From: Hyphomicrobiales bacterium
GTDB taxonomy: Bacteria; Pseudomonadota; Alphaproteobacteria; Rhizobiales; Rhizobiaceae
Reading direction: 5' to 3'
Assembly: GCA_900466575.1 (NCBI GenBank)
Contig: UBMP01000004.1
Coordinates: 124,001-188,000, forward strand
DNA: 64,000 nucleotides
Below are positions 27,054-36,337 of this stretch, piece by piece. Position numbers and translations under genes: made by a program. Numbering within the stretch: position 1 is the first letter of the stretch; the number at the start of each line of letters is the position of its first letter. Under the pieces are notes generated by a model, which saw nothing but the letters and a program-made list of their open reading frames with translations, was not told the DNA's origin and ran no database searches.

Positions 27054-27488
27054 TTAATTTCCATAGCGCGTGGTGATTTCCGTCGCGAGTGTTGCTCCTT
27101 CGTTACGGTAGCGCTCCGCAGTCGCCCGCAATTGTGCACTGCAGGTTGTCTGGATGGCTGAGTAGGTGCGGTATCCGCGATTATAGGCGGCGGTCAGCTT
27201 TTCGCGTCGTGCGGGCTCTTCTTTGGCGTCGCTGTCGAGCAGCTGGCCCATCATGGCCTTCCATTGCGGCTCGCTGTCACCTTCGCAGAGATTGCGGATG
27301 AAATCGAGGCTGCCGAGAATTTCCGCGAGCTGCACCAGCTTGTCGTCGTAAGGCGCAGGCTTGAACGTTGCGGCTGGCGCTGTCTCCTGCTTTTCGGTCT
27401 TGATTTGCTGGATAGATCCGGCCGCGAGCAAAGAATGCGGCGCTGACACAGCAACGAGAACAACAACAAAAGACAAGATGCGCTTCAT
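27054..27488 (-). CDS. TIGR02301-family secreted protein
   Basis: The 144-residue precursor has a signal peptide (residues 1-22) and the conserved pattern LAEILGSLDFIRNLC ... REKLTAAYNRGYRTYS ... YRNEGATLATEITTRYG, which fits the TIGR02301 family of alphaproteobacterial periplasmic proteins. Two conserved Cys residues could form a disulfide. Function is unknown. The ribosome binding site is weak (GATGTCCTC before the ATG). Confidence 0.78.
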   Translation of the reverse strand: MKRILSFVVVLVAVSAPHSLLAAGSIQQIKTEKQETAPAATFKPAPYDDKLVQLAEILGSLDFIRNLCEGDSEPQWKAMMGQLLDSDAKEEPARREKLTAAYNRGYRTYSAIQTTCSAQLRATAERYRNEGATLATEITTRYGN

Positions 27489-27526
27489 GAGGACATCTAC
27501 AACGCCGAATCAGGCGCCTTTGCAAG

Positions 27527-27952
27527 TTAAATCTCGGCCGTTGTTGCGCGCCGCCGCCAGACTTCCAGCCGGGCGATGCAATCAGCCACACTGTCCGGCA
27601 CCGCAATCGTCGCAAGCTCTCCCGCTGAATACCAGCCGGCCTCCAATGCATCATCGAGCGCCTTGATCTCGCTCCGCTCCTGGCAGTCGACCAGAAAGAC
27701 CGACAGGAAATATCCCCCGCCGGCCTTGCCCGGCAATTCGTAGGTGGCAAAGAGACGCGGGTTGTCGGCTTTCAGCCCGGTTTCCTCCTCCAGCTCTCGC
27801 AAGGCGGTCTCGGCGGGCGTTTCGCCGGGCTCGGCCCGTCCGCCGGGAAAGGCGAAGAGGTCCTGCGCCGGCGGATTGGCGCGACGGACGAGAAGGTAGC
27901 GGTCCTCGTCGATGACGATTGCGGAGGAGGCGGGTTTCAATTGCTGGCTCAT
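27527..27952 (-). CDS. NUDIX hydrolase
   Basis: The 141-residue protein carries a complete Nudix box (GGRAEPGETPAETALRELEEE, residues about 37-57), so it should hydrolyse a nucleoside diphosphate linked to another group. The substrate cannot be read from the sequence. The ATG at 27952 has AGGAGG only one base upstream, which is closer than usual; a GTG seven codons further upstream (27973) is the alternative, in which case AGGAGG lies inside the gene. It is divergent from yedK by 42 bases. Confidence 0.85.
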   Translation of the reverse strand: MSQQLKPASSAIVIDEDRYLLVRRANPPAQDLFAFPGGRAEPGETPAETALRELEEETGLKADNPRLFATYELPGKAGGGYFLSVFLVDCQERSEIKALDDALEAGWYSAGELATIAVPDSVADCIARLEVWRRRATTAEI

Positions 27953-27994
27953 GCCTCCTATATTGGAGGCCACGAAGGCAGGGATGCAAGTGCG

Positions 27995-28780
27995 ATGTGC
28001 GGACGATATGCGCTAACGGTGACGGCGGACGAGGTGCTGGAATTCTTCTCCATCGCGCTGATCGAGGACTTTCCGGCCCGCTTCAACATCGCGCCCACCC
28101 AGCCGATCCTGATCGTCATCGAAGGGGAAACAGGTGCGCCCGGCTCGAACATGCCCAGGCGCAAGGCCATGCTCGCCCGCTGGGGCTTCATGCCCGGATG
28201 GGTCAAGGACCCGCGCGAATTCCCGCTTCTGGTCAATGCGCGCTCGGAAACCGCGATCGAGAAGGCCTCATTCCGCGCTGCCATGCGACACCGTCGCATC
28301 CTCATCCCGGCCTCGGGTTTCTATGAATGGCACCGCCCCGAGAAAGGCTCGAAGCAGAAATCGCAAGCCTACTGGGTGCGCCCGAAGCACGGGAAAATCG
28401 TCGCCTTTGCGGGCCTGTTGGAGACATGGGCCTCGGCCGATGGTTCGGAAGTCGACACGGCTTGTATCCTGACGGCCCCCGCCAACCCGTCCTTCGCGCC
28501 GATCCACGACCGGATGCCCGTCGTCATCCCGCCGGAGGAGTTTTCCCGCTGGCTCGACTGCAAGACCCGCGAACCGCGCGACGTCCAAGACCTGATGGTG
28601 AGCCCGCCGGAAGATCTTTTCGAGGCGATCCCTGTTTCTGATCGCGTCAACAAGGTCGCCAACGCAGGCCCCGACATTCAGGATCGCGTTGAGTTGGGGC
28701 CCGACGTTGTTCAGCCCAGGCCCCAAAAAACCAAGGCCGCCAGACGCGTGAGCGACGGCGGCCAGATGGATCTGTTTTAA
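27995..28780 (+). CDS. yedK: SRAP-family DNA-protein crosslink sensor (YedK/HMCES-like)
   Basis: SRAP proteins form a thiazolidine crosslink with abasic sites in single-stranded DNA to protect them. The 261-residue protein starts MCGRYAL, so Cys2 becomes the N-terminal nucleophile after methionine removal. The other catalytic residues are visible: Asn31 in NIAPTQ, Glu111 in GFYEWH and His171 in IHDRMPV. The C-terminal 40 residues are a polar tail. The start at 27995 is fixed by the MCGRY motif, not by the longer upstream frame. Confidence 0.95.
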   Translation: MCGRYALTVTADEVLEFFSIALIEDFPARFNIAPTQPILIVIEGETGAPGSNMPRRKAMLARWGFMPGWVKDPREFPLLVNARSETAIEKASFRAAMRHRRILIPASGFYEWHRPEKGSKQKSQAYWVRPKHGKIVAFAGLLETWASADGSEVDTACILTAPANPSFAPIHDRMPVVIPPEEFSRWLDCKTREPRDVQDLMVSPPEDLFEAIPVSDRVNKVANAGPDIQDRVELGPDVVQPRPQKTKAARRVSDGGQMDLF

Positions 28781-28819
28781 AAGTCTGATCGTCCCCCGGC
28801 TTCAGCCGCGAGGCGAAAA

Positions 28820-28975
28820 TCAGGCGACCTTGTCGGCCGTCTTGGCGGGCTCAACGCCCTTCTTCTTCGGGTCGTTTGCGCACATAAGTGCGGCAGCCAG
28901 AACGGCCTTCAGGCCGACCGGCTTGTATTGATCGACCAGATTGATGTTGATGTTGCTCGCGGCCTTGTCAGCCAT
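28820..28975 (-). CDS. Short hypothetical protein (51 aa)
   Basis: A 51-codon frame encodes MADKAASNININLVDQYK, a middle helix PVGLKAVLAAALMCAN and a Lys-rich end DPKKKGVEPAKTADKVA. AAGGA is seven bases before the ATG. The hydrophobic helix is too short for a membrane span by itself. I believe it is a conserved rhizobial microprotein of unknown function, but cannot name a family. It is divergent from the cysS leader region. Confidence 0.6.
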   Translation of the reverse strand: MADKAASNININLVDQYKPVGLKAVLAAALMCANDPKKKGVEPAKTADKVA

Positions 28976-29306
28976 GGTTGTTTCCTTTGCCCCATTTGGA
29001 CGTCGTTATTATGGTGCGCGCCCTCTCGCTGCAAATTGCGGCGGAAAGACGACACATATTCTACGTCAGTTTTGACTTAAGTAAACTGATCGAAATCAAA
29101 CCTACATTTCGATCCCGGCGGCAGCTTGACGGAATGATGGCGAGCGGCAATAAAAGGCGCCATGAAAACGGATCGCTGCATCATTTGCGGAAAGATTATC
29201 GACTAGCGCCTCGCTGGTCCGGCCGTTTTCGTCTCTCGACAAAAAAGAGTTCAAAACGCCCGGCCAGCCGGGTGGATATGCAATTTTTGCCTTTCGGGAG
29301 AAGGAC
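28976..29306 (+). promoter_or_regulatory. 331-base upstream region of cysS
   Basis: This stretch contains no long gene. It holds a candidate 14-codon reading frame with two Cys codons (29162-29206) and, between that and cysS, pairable segments: GCTGG and CCGG (29212-29222) can pair with CCGGCCAGC (about 29257-29266), while CCCGG-CCAG-CCGGG can form a competing hairpin. This is compatible with attenuation but a T-run terminator is not clear. Confidence 0.4.
29162..29206 (+). CDS. Candidate leader peptide with Cys codons upstream of cysS
   Basis: The frame encodes [20 protein letters not shown] precedes the ATG by about five bases. Two of 14 codons are UGC (Cys), and the gene downstream (cysS at 29307) makes Cys-tRNA. 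This suggests control by translation speed at Cys codons, as in amino-acid leader peptides. Translation and function are inferences from position, codon content and ribosome binding site. Confidence 0.4.
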   Translation: MKTDRCIICGKIID

Positions 29307-30761
29307 ATGGCGGATACGCCGACCTTGAAATTCTACAATACGCTCGCCCGCGAAAAGCAGGTTTTCGAGCCCATCGACGCCGAAAACGTGCGGCTCTATG
29401 TCTGCGGCCCGACCGTTTATGATTACGCCCATATAGGCAATGCGCGGCCGGCGATCGTCTTCGACGTTCTCTTCCGGCTGCTGCGCCATGTTTATGGGGA
29501 AAATCATGTCACCTATGTCCGCAACATCACCGATGTGGACGACAAGATCAACGCGCGCGCGCTTCGCGACTTCCCGGACCTCAAATTGAACCAGGCGATT
29601 CGCCGCGTGACGGAGAAAACCGAGACGCAATATGTCGCCGATGTCGCCACGCTCGGCTGCCTCAACCCGACGGTCCAGCCGCGTGCCACGGAAAACATCG
29701 ACGGCATGATCGCCATCGCGCAATCGCTGATCGACCGAGGCCACGCTTATGTCGCTACAGGGCATGAGGGCAGGGAAGTTCTCTTCTCCGTGCCCTCCAT
29801 GGATCATTATGGCGAGCTTTCCAAGCGCAAGCTGGAAGACCAGCAGGCCGGCGCGCGCATCGCCGTCGAGGCGCACAAGAAGAGCCCCGCCGATTTCGTC
29901 CTCTGGAAGGAAAGCGCTGCCGACCAGCCGGGCTGGGACGCCAGCTTCACCGTCGATGGCGAGCAGATCGCGATCTACGGCCGCCCCGGCTGGCATATCG
30001 AATGCTCCGCCATGTCCGACCGCTTCCTGTGGGAGGAGATCAAGGACAAGCTGTCGCCCAAGGCCAAGGCACGCCCGCACCAGTTCGACATCCACGGCGG
30101 CGGCCTCGACCTCATCTTCCCCCATCATGAAAACGAAATCGCCCAATCCTGCTGCGCCTTCGACACCGGCGTCATGGCCAATATCTGGATGCACAACGGC
30201 TTCCTGCAGGTCGAGGGCAAGAAGATGTCCAAGTCCGAGGGCAATTTCGTCACGATCAACGAGCTGCTGGAGACGGAAAAATTCGGCGGCCGGAAATGGC
30301 CGGGCGAAGTGCTGCGTCTAGCCATGCTGATGACGCATTATCGCGAGCCGATCGATTTCAGCGTGAAGCGGCTGGAGGAGGCGGAAGCCCTTCTCCGAAA
30401 GTGGCCGGCCGGGCTGGAGCCGCAGGGTGTGGCTCAGCCGTCCGTTCTCGATGCGCTTGCAGATGACCTCAATACGGTCGCCGCCGTGCAGGCGCTCCAC
30501 GCGTTGGCTACTGCCGGTGCGCCGGAATTCGCTGCGAGCGCCGCTCTTCTCGGCGTTTTGCCGAAAAAGGTCAGCGTCTCGGACGCCCTTGCCGAAAGCG
30601 TGGAAGCCCTCGTGCAACTGCGCCTCGAAATGCTGAAGGCCAAGAACTTCACTGAGGCCGACCGCCTGCGCGATCAACTGGCGTCTCAAGGCATTCAGCT
30701 AAAGGATTCGAAAGATTCGACAACCGGGGAGCGGGTGACGACATGGGAAGTGAAGCGCTAG
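29307..30761 (+). CDS. cysS: Cysteinyl-tRNA synthetase
   Basis: The class I synthetase that charges tRNA-Cys. The 484-residue protein has the zinc ligand region [10 protein letters not shown], the HIGH-like motif HIGN (residues 42-45), the second zinc region [12 protein letters not shown] and [10 protein letters not shown], and KMSKS (306-310). The length and C-terminal domain are normal. GGGAGAAGGA lies just before the ATG. Its 3' end overlaps the start of a GFA-family gene by 19 bases, so the two are in one operon. Confidence 0.98.
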   Translation: MADTPTLKFYNTLAREKQVFEPIDAENVRLYVCGPTVYDYAHIGNARPAIVFDVLFRLLRHVYGENHVTYVRNITDVDDKINARALRDFPDLKLNQAIRRVTEKTETQYVADVATLGCLNPTVQPRATENIDGMIAIAQSLIDRGHAYVATGHEGREVLFSVPSMDHYGELSKRKLEDQQAGARIAVEAHKKSPADFVLWKESAADQPGWDASFTVDGEQIAIYGRPGWHIECSAMSDRFLWEEIKDKLSPKAKARPHQFDIHGGGLDLIFPHHENEIAQSCCAFDTGVMANIWMHNGFLQVEGKKMSKSEGNFVTINELLETEKFGGRKWPGEVLRLAMLMTHYREPIDFSVKRLEEAEALLRKWPAGLEPQGVAQPSVLDALADDLNTVAAVQALHALATAGAPEFAASAALLGVLPKKVSVSDALAESVEALVQLRLEMLKAKNFTEADRLRDQLASQGIQLKDSKDSTTGERVTTWEVKR

Positions 30762-31213
30762 ATTACCATTCCGGCGGCTGCCAATGCGGCGCGGTCCGTT
30801 TCCGCGCCGGCCATCTCGGGCGTCCGTCGATCTGTCATTGCCGCATGTGCCAGAAGGCGTTCGGGTCGTTCTTCGGGGCCTTCGTGACCGCCGATCAGGC
30901 GCATCTCACATGGACGCGCGGTCAGCCGACATGGTTCCGCTCGTCCAAACAGGTGCATCGCGGCTTCTGCGAGAAATGCGGCACACCGCTGGTCTATCGT
31001 CACCCGGAAGGCATCGAACTCGCCATCGGCGCTTTCGACCATCCGGAGCTGTTCGAGCCGCAGGTTCAGGTCAATCATTCCAAACGCCTGCCGTGGATCG
31101 ACCGGCTCTTCGACAAGCCGCCCTATGAAAGCCCCGGAATGACCGAATTCTTCGCCAGTATAGAAAGCTGGCAGCATCCGGATCATGACACGGAGAAATG
31201 GCCCGAGGATTGA
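30743..31213 (+). CDS. GFA-family zinc protein 1
   Basis: The 156-residue protein belongs to the glutathione-dependent formaldehyde-activating enzyme (GFA/CENP-V) family. The zinc sites are complete: [10 protein letters not shown] (CxC), [10 protein letters not shown] (CxxCxxC type) and FCEKCGTPL (CxxC). The founder member converts formaldehyde and glutathione to S-hydroxymethylglutathione, but most paralogs have no proven activity. It overlaps the cysS 3' end and is followed by a membrane microprotein and two more GFA genes. Confidence 0.9.
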   Translation: MGSEALDYHSGGCQCGAVRFRAGHLGRPSICHCRMCQKAFGSFFGAFVTADQAHLTWTRGQPTWFRSSKQVHRGFCEKCGTPLVYRHPEGIELAIGAFDHPELFEPQVQVNHSKRLPWIDRLFDKPPYESPGMTEFFASIESWQHPDHDTEKWPED

Positions 31214-31223
31214 AGGGAGAACG

Positions 31224-31355
31224 ATGATGACCGAACAGAAACCCGGATCGGACGGCAAGCTGCCGAAATGGTTCGTCTATGGCCTGGTGGCCAAGATGGT
31301 TTTCCTCGCAGCGGTCGTCATCTTCGTTTTGTGGTGGGCTGGGATTTTCAGGTGA
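31224..31355 (+). CDS. Membrane microprotein between GFA genes (43 aa)
   Basis: A 43-codon frame encodes a polar start MMTEQKPGSDGKLPKW and one membrane helix (about residues 17-41, FVYGLVAKMVFLAAVVIFVL then WWAGIF). AAGGGAG is spaced seven bases from the second ATG (31227). The stop is 28 bases before the next GFA start and the preceding GFA stop is 10 bases upstream, so it is inside the operon. The role is unknown; a small membrane anchor or partner is possible. Confidence 0.7.
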   Translation: MMTEQKPGSDGKLPKWFVYGLVAKMVFLAAVVIFVLWWAGIFR

Positions 31356-31382
31356 GTGCCGTTTGGCGGGAGTGCAAACATC

Positions 31383-31858
31383 ATGTCTGAGACCATCTAC
31401 ACCGGCGGATGCCAATGCGGCGCGATCCGCTTTCGCGCCGAGGGCGACCTGAAGGATGCCTCGATCTGCCATTGCCGCATGTGCCAGAAGGCGTTCGGCA
31501 GTTTCTACGCGCCGCTTGCCTCCGTGCGCGGGCTGAATTTCAGTTGGACGCGCGGCGCACCGAAACATTTCCAGTCGTCCAACCTCGTGCGCCGGGGCTT
31601 CTGCGAGGCGTGCGGGACGCCGCTGACCTATGAGGCCCCCGACGGAATGGCGATCGCCATGGGGGCGTTCGACGAGCCGGAGCGCATCGTGCCGACGCTG
31701 CAATACGGCACGGAAGGAAAGATTTCCTACGTCGATCATCTGGCCGAACTGCCGGGGCATCCGACGGAGGAAGACGTTGCGGCACTGCCCTTCCTCGCCG
31801 AGCTGAAATCTTTCCAGCATCCTGATCACGATACGGATCGTTGGCCGGAGGCGCAGTC

Positions 31859-31862
<4 letters not shown>
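31383..31862 (+). CDS. GFA-family zinc protein 2
   Basis: The 159-residue paralog retains all zinc-binding cysteines ([29 protein letters not shown]) and is closest in sequence to the first copy (shared SFxAPL/FGAF region, TRG and HPDHDT near the end). An upstream in-frame GTG at 31356 is less likely than the ATG. Its stop overlaps the ATG of the third copy by four bases. Substrate unknown. Confidence 0.9.
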
Positions 31863-33296
<1,434 letters not shown>

Positions 33297-33297
<1 letters not shown>

Positions 33298-33321
33298 GGA
33301 GCCCCGAAATTCGGGACAATG
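33297..33321 (+). promoter_or_regulatory. Shine-Dalgarno, hairpin and start codon of cimA
   Basis: AGGAG (33297-33301) lies 17 bases before the ATG, too far for normal initiation, but CCCGA-AAT-TCGGG (33303-33315) lies between and could fold so that the effective spacing becomes about four bases. It overlaps the pip stop. If the hairpin is absent, the ATG at 33319 would be poorly served. Confidence 0.4.
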
Positions 33322-34941
33322 ACCATGGCAAAAGAACGCATCTACCTCTTCGACACGACCCTTCGCGACGGGCAGCAGACGCCCGGCGTGGACTTTTCCG
33401 TCGAGGACAAGATTGCGATTGCCAACATGCTGGATGCCTTCGGCATCGACTATGTCGAGGGCGGCTATCCGGGCGCGAACCCGACCGACACGGCCTTTTT
33501 TCAGAAGAAGCGCACCGGCCGCGCCGGCTTCGTCGCCTTCGGCATGACCAAGCGCGCCGGCGTTTCCGTGTCCAACGATCCGGGCCTCAACGAACTCCTG
33601 CGCGCCAAGTCCGACCATATCTGTTTCGTCGCCAAGAGCTGGGACTATCACGTCAAAGTCGCGCTCGGCTGCACGAATGAGGAGAACCTCGAAAGCATCG
33701 ATCTCTCGGTGAAGGCCGCAATCGAAGCTGGCAAGGGCGCGATGATCGATTGCGAGCACTTCTTCGATGGCTACAAGGCAAACCCTGCTTACGCGCTCGC
33801 CTGCGCCAAAACCGCTTATGACGCCGGCGCGCGCTGGATCGTGCTCTGCGACACCAATGGCGGCACGCAGCCGTCCGAAATCCGCGAGATCGTCGCCGCT
33901 GTGATCGCGGCCGGTGTTCCCGGCGACCGGCTCGGCATTCATGCGCATAACGACACCGGGCAGGCGGTTGCCAATTCGCTGGCCGCCGTCGAGGCCGGCG
34001 TGCGCCAGATCCAGGGCACGCTGAACGGCATCGGCGAGCGCTGCGGCAACGCCAATCTCGTCACCATCATCCCGACGCTGGTGCTGAAGCCCGCCTATAA
34101 CGCGCGCTTCGAAACAGGCATCGACCGCGAGGCGCTGCAGGGTCTCACCAAACTCAGCCACGATTTCGACGAGCTCTTGAACCGTTCCCCGGAAACGCAG
34201 GCCCCTTATGTCGGTTCCTCGGCCTTCGCCACCAAGGCTGGCATCCACGCTTCCGCACTGCTGAAAGACCCGCGCACCTATGAACATGTCGAGCCGGAAA
34301 CGGTCGGCAATCTGCGCAAGGTCATGGTCTCCGATCAGGGCGGAAAGTCGAATTTCATCAACGCGCTGAAGCGCCGAGGGATCGAGGTCGGCAAGGACGA
34401 TCCGCGCCTCGACACGCTGATCACCATCGTTAAGGAGCGCGAGGCGACCGGCTATGCCTACGAGGGCGCGGATGCGAGCTTCGAACTGCTCGCCCGCCGC
34501 ACGCTCGGCTCCGTGCCGGAGTTCTTTCAGGTCGACAGCTTCCGCGTCATGGTCGAGCGCCGCTTCGACGCCAACGGCAACCTCAAGACCGTCTCGGAAG
34601 CCGTGGTGAAGACGGTGATCGATGGCGAGACGGTCATGTCGGTCGCCGAAGGCCACGGCCCGGTCAACGCGCTCGATATCGCCATCCGCAAGGATCTCGG
34701 CCGCTACCAGCCCGAAATCGCCGATCTCGAACTGGTGGACTACAAGGTCCGTATCCTCAACGGCGGCACCGAAGCCATCACCCGCGTGCTCATCGAGTCC
34801 TCAGACGACACGGGAGCAAGATGGTGGACGGTCGGCGTGTCCGACAACATCATTGATGCATCGTTCCAGGCGCTGATGGACAGTATCGTCTATAAGCTGA
34901 TGAAGAACCGGGATATGGCTGGCAAGGTGGCGGCGGAGTGA
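33319..34941 (+). CDS. cimA: Citramalate synthase
   Basis: The enzyme condenses pyruvate and acetyl-CoA to (R)-citramalate, a threonine-independent entry to isoleucine synthesis. The 540-residue protein has the HMGL-like TIM barrel with RDGQQTPG at the start, HAHNDTGQA and LNGIGERCGNANL, and the LeuA-type C-terminal regulatory domain. It belongs to the long CimA branch (TIGR00977) and not to 2-isopropylmalate synthase. The next in-frame ATG is at 33325. It is the last gene of the cysS-GFA-pip run; a palindromic repeat follows. Confidence 0.93.
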   Translation: MTMAKERIYLFDTTLRDGQQTPGVDFSVEDKIAIANMLDAFGIDYVEGGYPGANPTDTAFFQKKRTGRAGFVAFGMTKRAGVSVSNDPGLNELLRAKSDHICFVAKSWDYHVKVALGCTNEENLESIDLSVKAAIEAGKGAMIDCEHFFDGYKANPAYALACAKTAYDAGARWIVLCDTNGGTQPSEIREIVAAVIAAGVPGDRLGIHAHNDTGQAVANSLAAVEAGVRQIQGTLNGIGERCGNANLVTIIPTLVLKPAYNARFETGIDREALQGLTKLSHDFDELLNRSPETQAPYVGSSAFATKAGIHASALLKDPRTYEHVEPETVGNLRKVMVSDQGGKSNFINALKRRGIEVGKDDPRLDTLITIVKEREATGYAYEGADASFELLARRTLGSVPEFFQVDSFRVMVERRFDANGNLKTVSEAVVKTVIDGETVMSVAEGHGPVNALDIAIRKDLGRYQPEIADLELVDYKVRILNGGTEAITRVLIESSDDTGARWWTVGVSDNIIDASFQALMDSIVYKLMKNRDMAGKVAAE

Positions 34942-34947
34942 GAAGCT

Positions 34948-35004
34948 CACCTTCTTCCCTTGGCGAGAAGGTGGCTCGAATGGCCCGATGAGTGGTTGCC
35001 CCTA
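34948..35004. repeat. Degenerate rhizobial palindromic intergenic element
   Basis: CACCTTCT (34948-34955) and AGAAGGTG (34966-34973) pair perfectly around a 10-base loop and are followed by GGCTCGAATGGCC and GATGAGTGGTTGCCC. The order of segments resembles the common rhizobial intergenic element with ACCTTCTCCCC...GGGGAGAAGGTGG followed by GGCxxGAAxxGCCGGATGAGGGG. The copy is decayed. It could still stop transcription after cimA. Confidence 0.55.
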
Positions 35005-35523
35005 CTGGCGCTGCATCGTCGGATCACTCAAACCCCACGGAAGGCTATCGCCGTGCGACTTCAGGTCCTTCACATATTCTCCAACCTGATCCGGCGCAAA
35101 CCATTGCACACTTGCCAGATAGCGACCGTAATCCAATGGGATCTGGAGTTCGAAAGGCTGCTTCGGCCAATAGATGTCGAGAACCGGCCTCTTGCTCTTT
35201 CCGACCATCTTAAAGGTGGATCTCGTGGTCGATATTGGCGCGCGTTCCTGTTCTGCCTTGCCTGCGCGACAAGTGTCTTGAACGATTTCGGTCCCTTCAA
35301 CATAGACGTCGGTCATTGTGCGCCCGAGCGCTGCCACGCCTCCTGTTAGCAGCCCTCCCGCCAGGGGAAGGAGGAGAACATAGGGGCTGGTCCCCTTTGG
35401 GGCTCGGAGAAGCAGGGCAAGCAGTATCATGAGCCCGAACAGCGGACCGATCCAGAAATTGGCAAGCGCTATGGTGACGCAGGAATCGCCGGCGCGCTCG
35501 CTGGCATAAAGGATGGTATGCAT
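35002..35523 (-). CDS. Unrecognised membrane protein (173 aa)
   Basis: The 173-residue product has two predicted membrane helices in the first 70 residues (ALANFWIGPLFGLMILLALL and VLLLPLAGGLLTGGVAALG) and a soluble C-terminal part of about 100 residues with Lys/Asp-rich segments and YWPKQPFELQIPLDYGRYL. No family is recognised. A transcript would converge on the cimA terminator region. The neighbouring gene on the plus strand is also an unknown two-helix membrane protein. Confidence 0.55.
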   Translation of the reverse strand: MHTILYASERAGDSCVTIALANFWIGPLFGLMILLALLLRAPKGTSPYVLLLPLAGGLLTGGVAALGRTMTDVYVEGTEIVQDTCRAGKAEQERAPISTTRSTFKMVGKSKRPVLDIYWPKQPFELQIPLDYGRYLASVQWFAPDQVGEYVKDLKSHGDSLPWGLSDPTMQRQ

Positions 35524-35670
35524 TGTGTTTCTGCCCGATGCGAGATCTTGAGCTTAACTGTATGCGCCTGATCCGGCGTAACAAATCCCTCTTCTCTACC
35601 ATTACGGGAATTTAATTTTATTCGGTCCGGAAACCCGCGTAGCGTTGCAACATGGCAGCCGCGGAGGGCC

Positions 35671-36330
35671 TTGGCCTTGGACACGATCAACGACGATCAA
35701 TCGGTCATTTGGGTTCCCGGCAGCCGGACACTTACCAAGACAACGGACATTCCACCCGTCGCTGTTAATCTGCCTGCCGTTTACGGAGTGTCGGATTCCG
35801 GCAGGGCGCGATGGATGATGAGGCTACCTGCCAACATCATGCTCATTTTAATTTTCGTTTTGGGTGTGCCGAATTGGCCGTCTATGCTCACGTCGGACAA
35901 ACTGGGGCCTATTGGCGGTCCATTCCTGATCATTGGGTTTATCGTCTTCTTTTGCGGCACGATCGTCTCTGCCTATTCCCTGTTGTGGAATATGCATTGC
36001 GCCAAGATTCATCCCTCTGACGTGCTGACGATCACACGACAGGGCATTCTCGATATGCGGGTCTCCGACAGTGTTGTCGAATGGTGCGATATTACACGGA
36101 CGCCAGTGATCCAGGCCAACGGTGGGGGAACTTCGGTCGCACTTTACATGCGTCCTGAATTCGACGGCGTTTTGAAGGGACCGCAGGCACTCCGTCGAAT
36201 TATCATTCCGCGGGCGAAAACAACCCTCATCACGATTGAAGTCACCTCGCTTTCCGGCGACAGACACGCCCTCGTGGAGGTGATCCTGCTCTTAGCAAAG
36301 CAGGCGAACCAGCAACTTAAGACCGCTTAA
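35671..36330 (+). CDS. Unrecognised two-helix membrane protein (219 aa)
   Basis: The 219-residue product has a polar N-terminus (about 50 residues), two membrane helices (about residues 53-70 and 83-107, GFIVFFCGTIVSAYSLLW) and a cytoplasmic or periplasmic C-terminal domain of about 100 residues. The start is a TTG at 35671 or 35677 near GGAGG; the upstream ATG at 35652 is in another frame. It is convergent with the sugar dehydrogenase by seven bases and divergent from the previous gene. Function unknown. Confidence 0.55.
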   Translation: MALDTINDDQSVIWVPGSRTLTKTTDIPPVAVNLPAVYGVSDSGRARWMMRLPANIMLILIFVLGVPNWPSMLTSDKLGPIGGPFLIIGFIVFFCGTIVSAYSLLWNMHCAKIHPSDVLTITRQGILDMRVSDSVVEWCDITRTPVIQANGGGTSVALYMRPEFDGVLKGPQALRRIIIPRAKTTLITIEVTSLSGDRHALVEVILLLAKQANQQLKTA

Positions 36331-36337
36331 GTTCGCC

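Noticed and set aside
33319-34941. 2-isopropylmalate synthase or homocitrate synthase
   Set aside because: The overall sequence and length match the long citramalate synthase branch, although the fold is shared.
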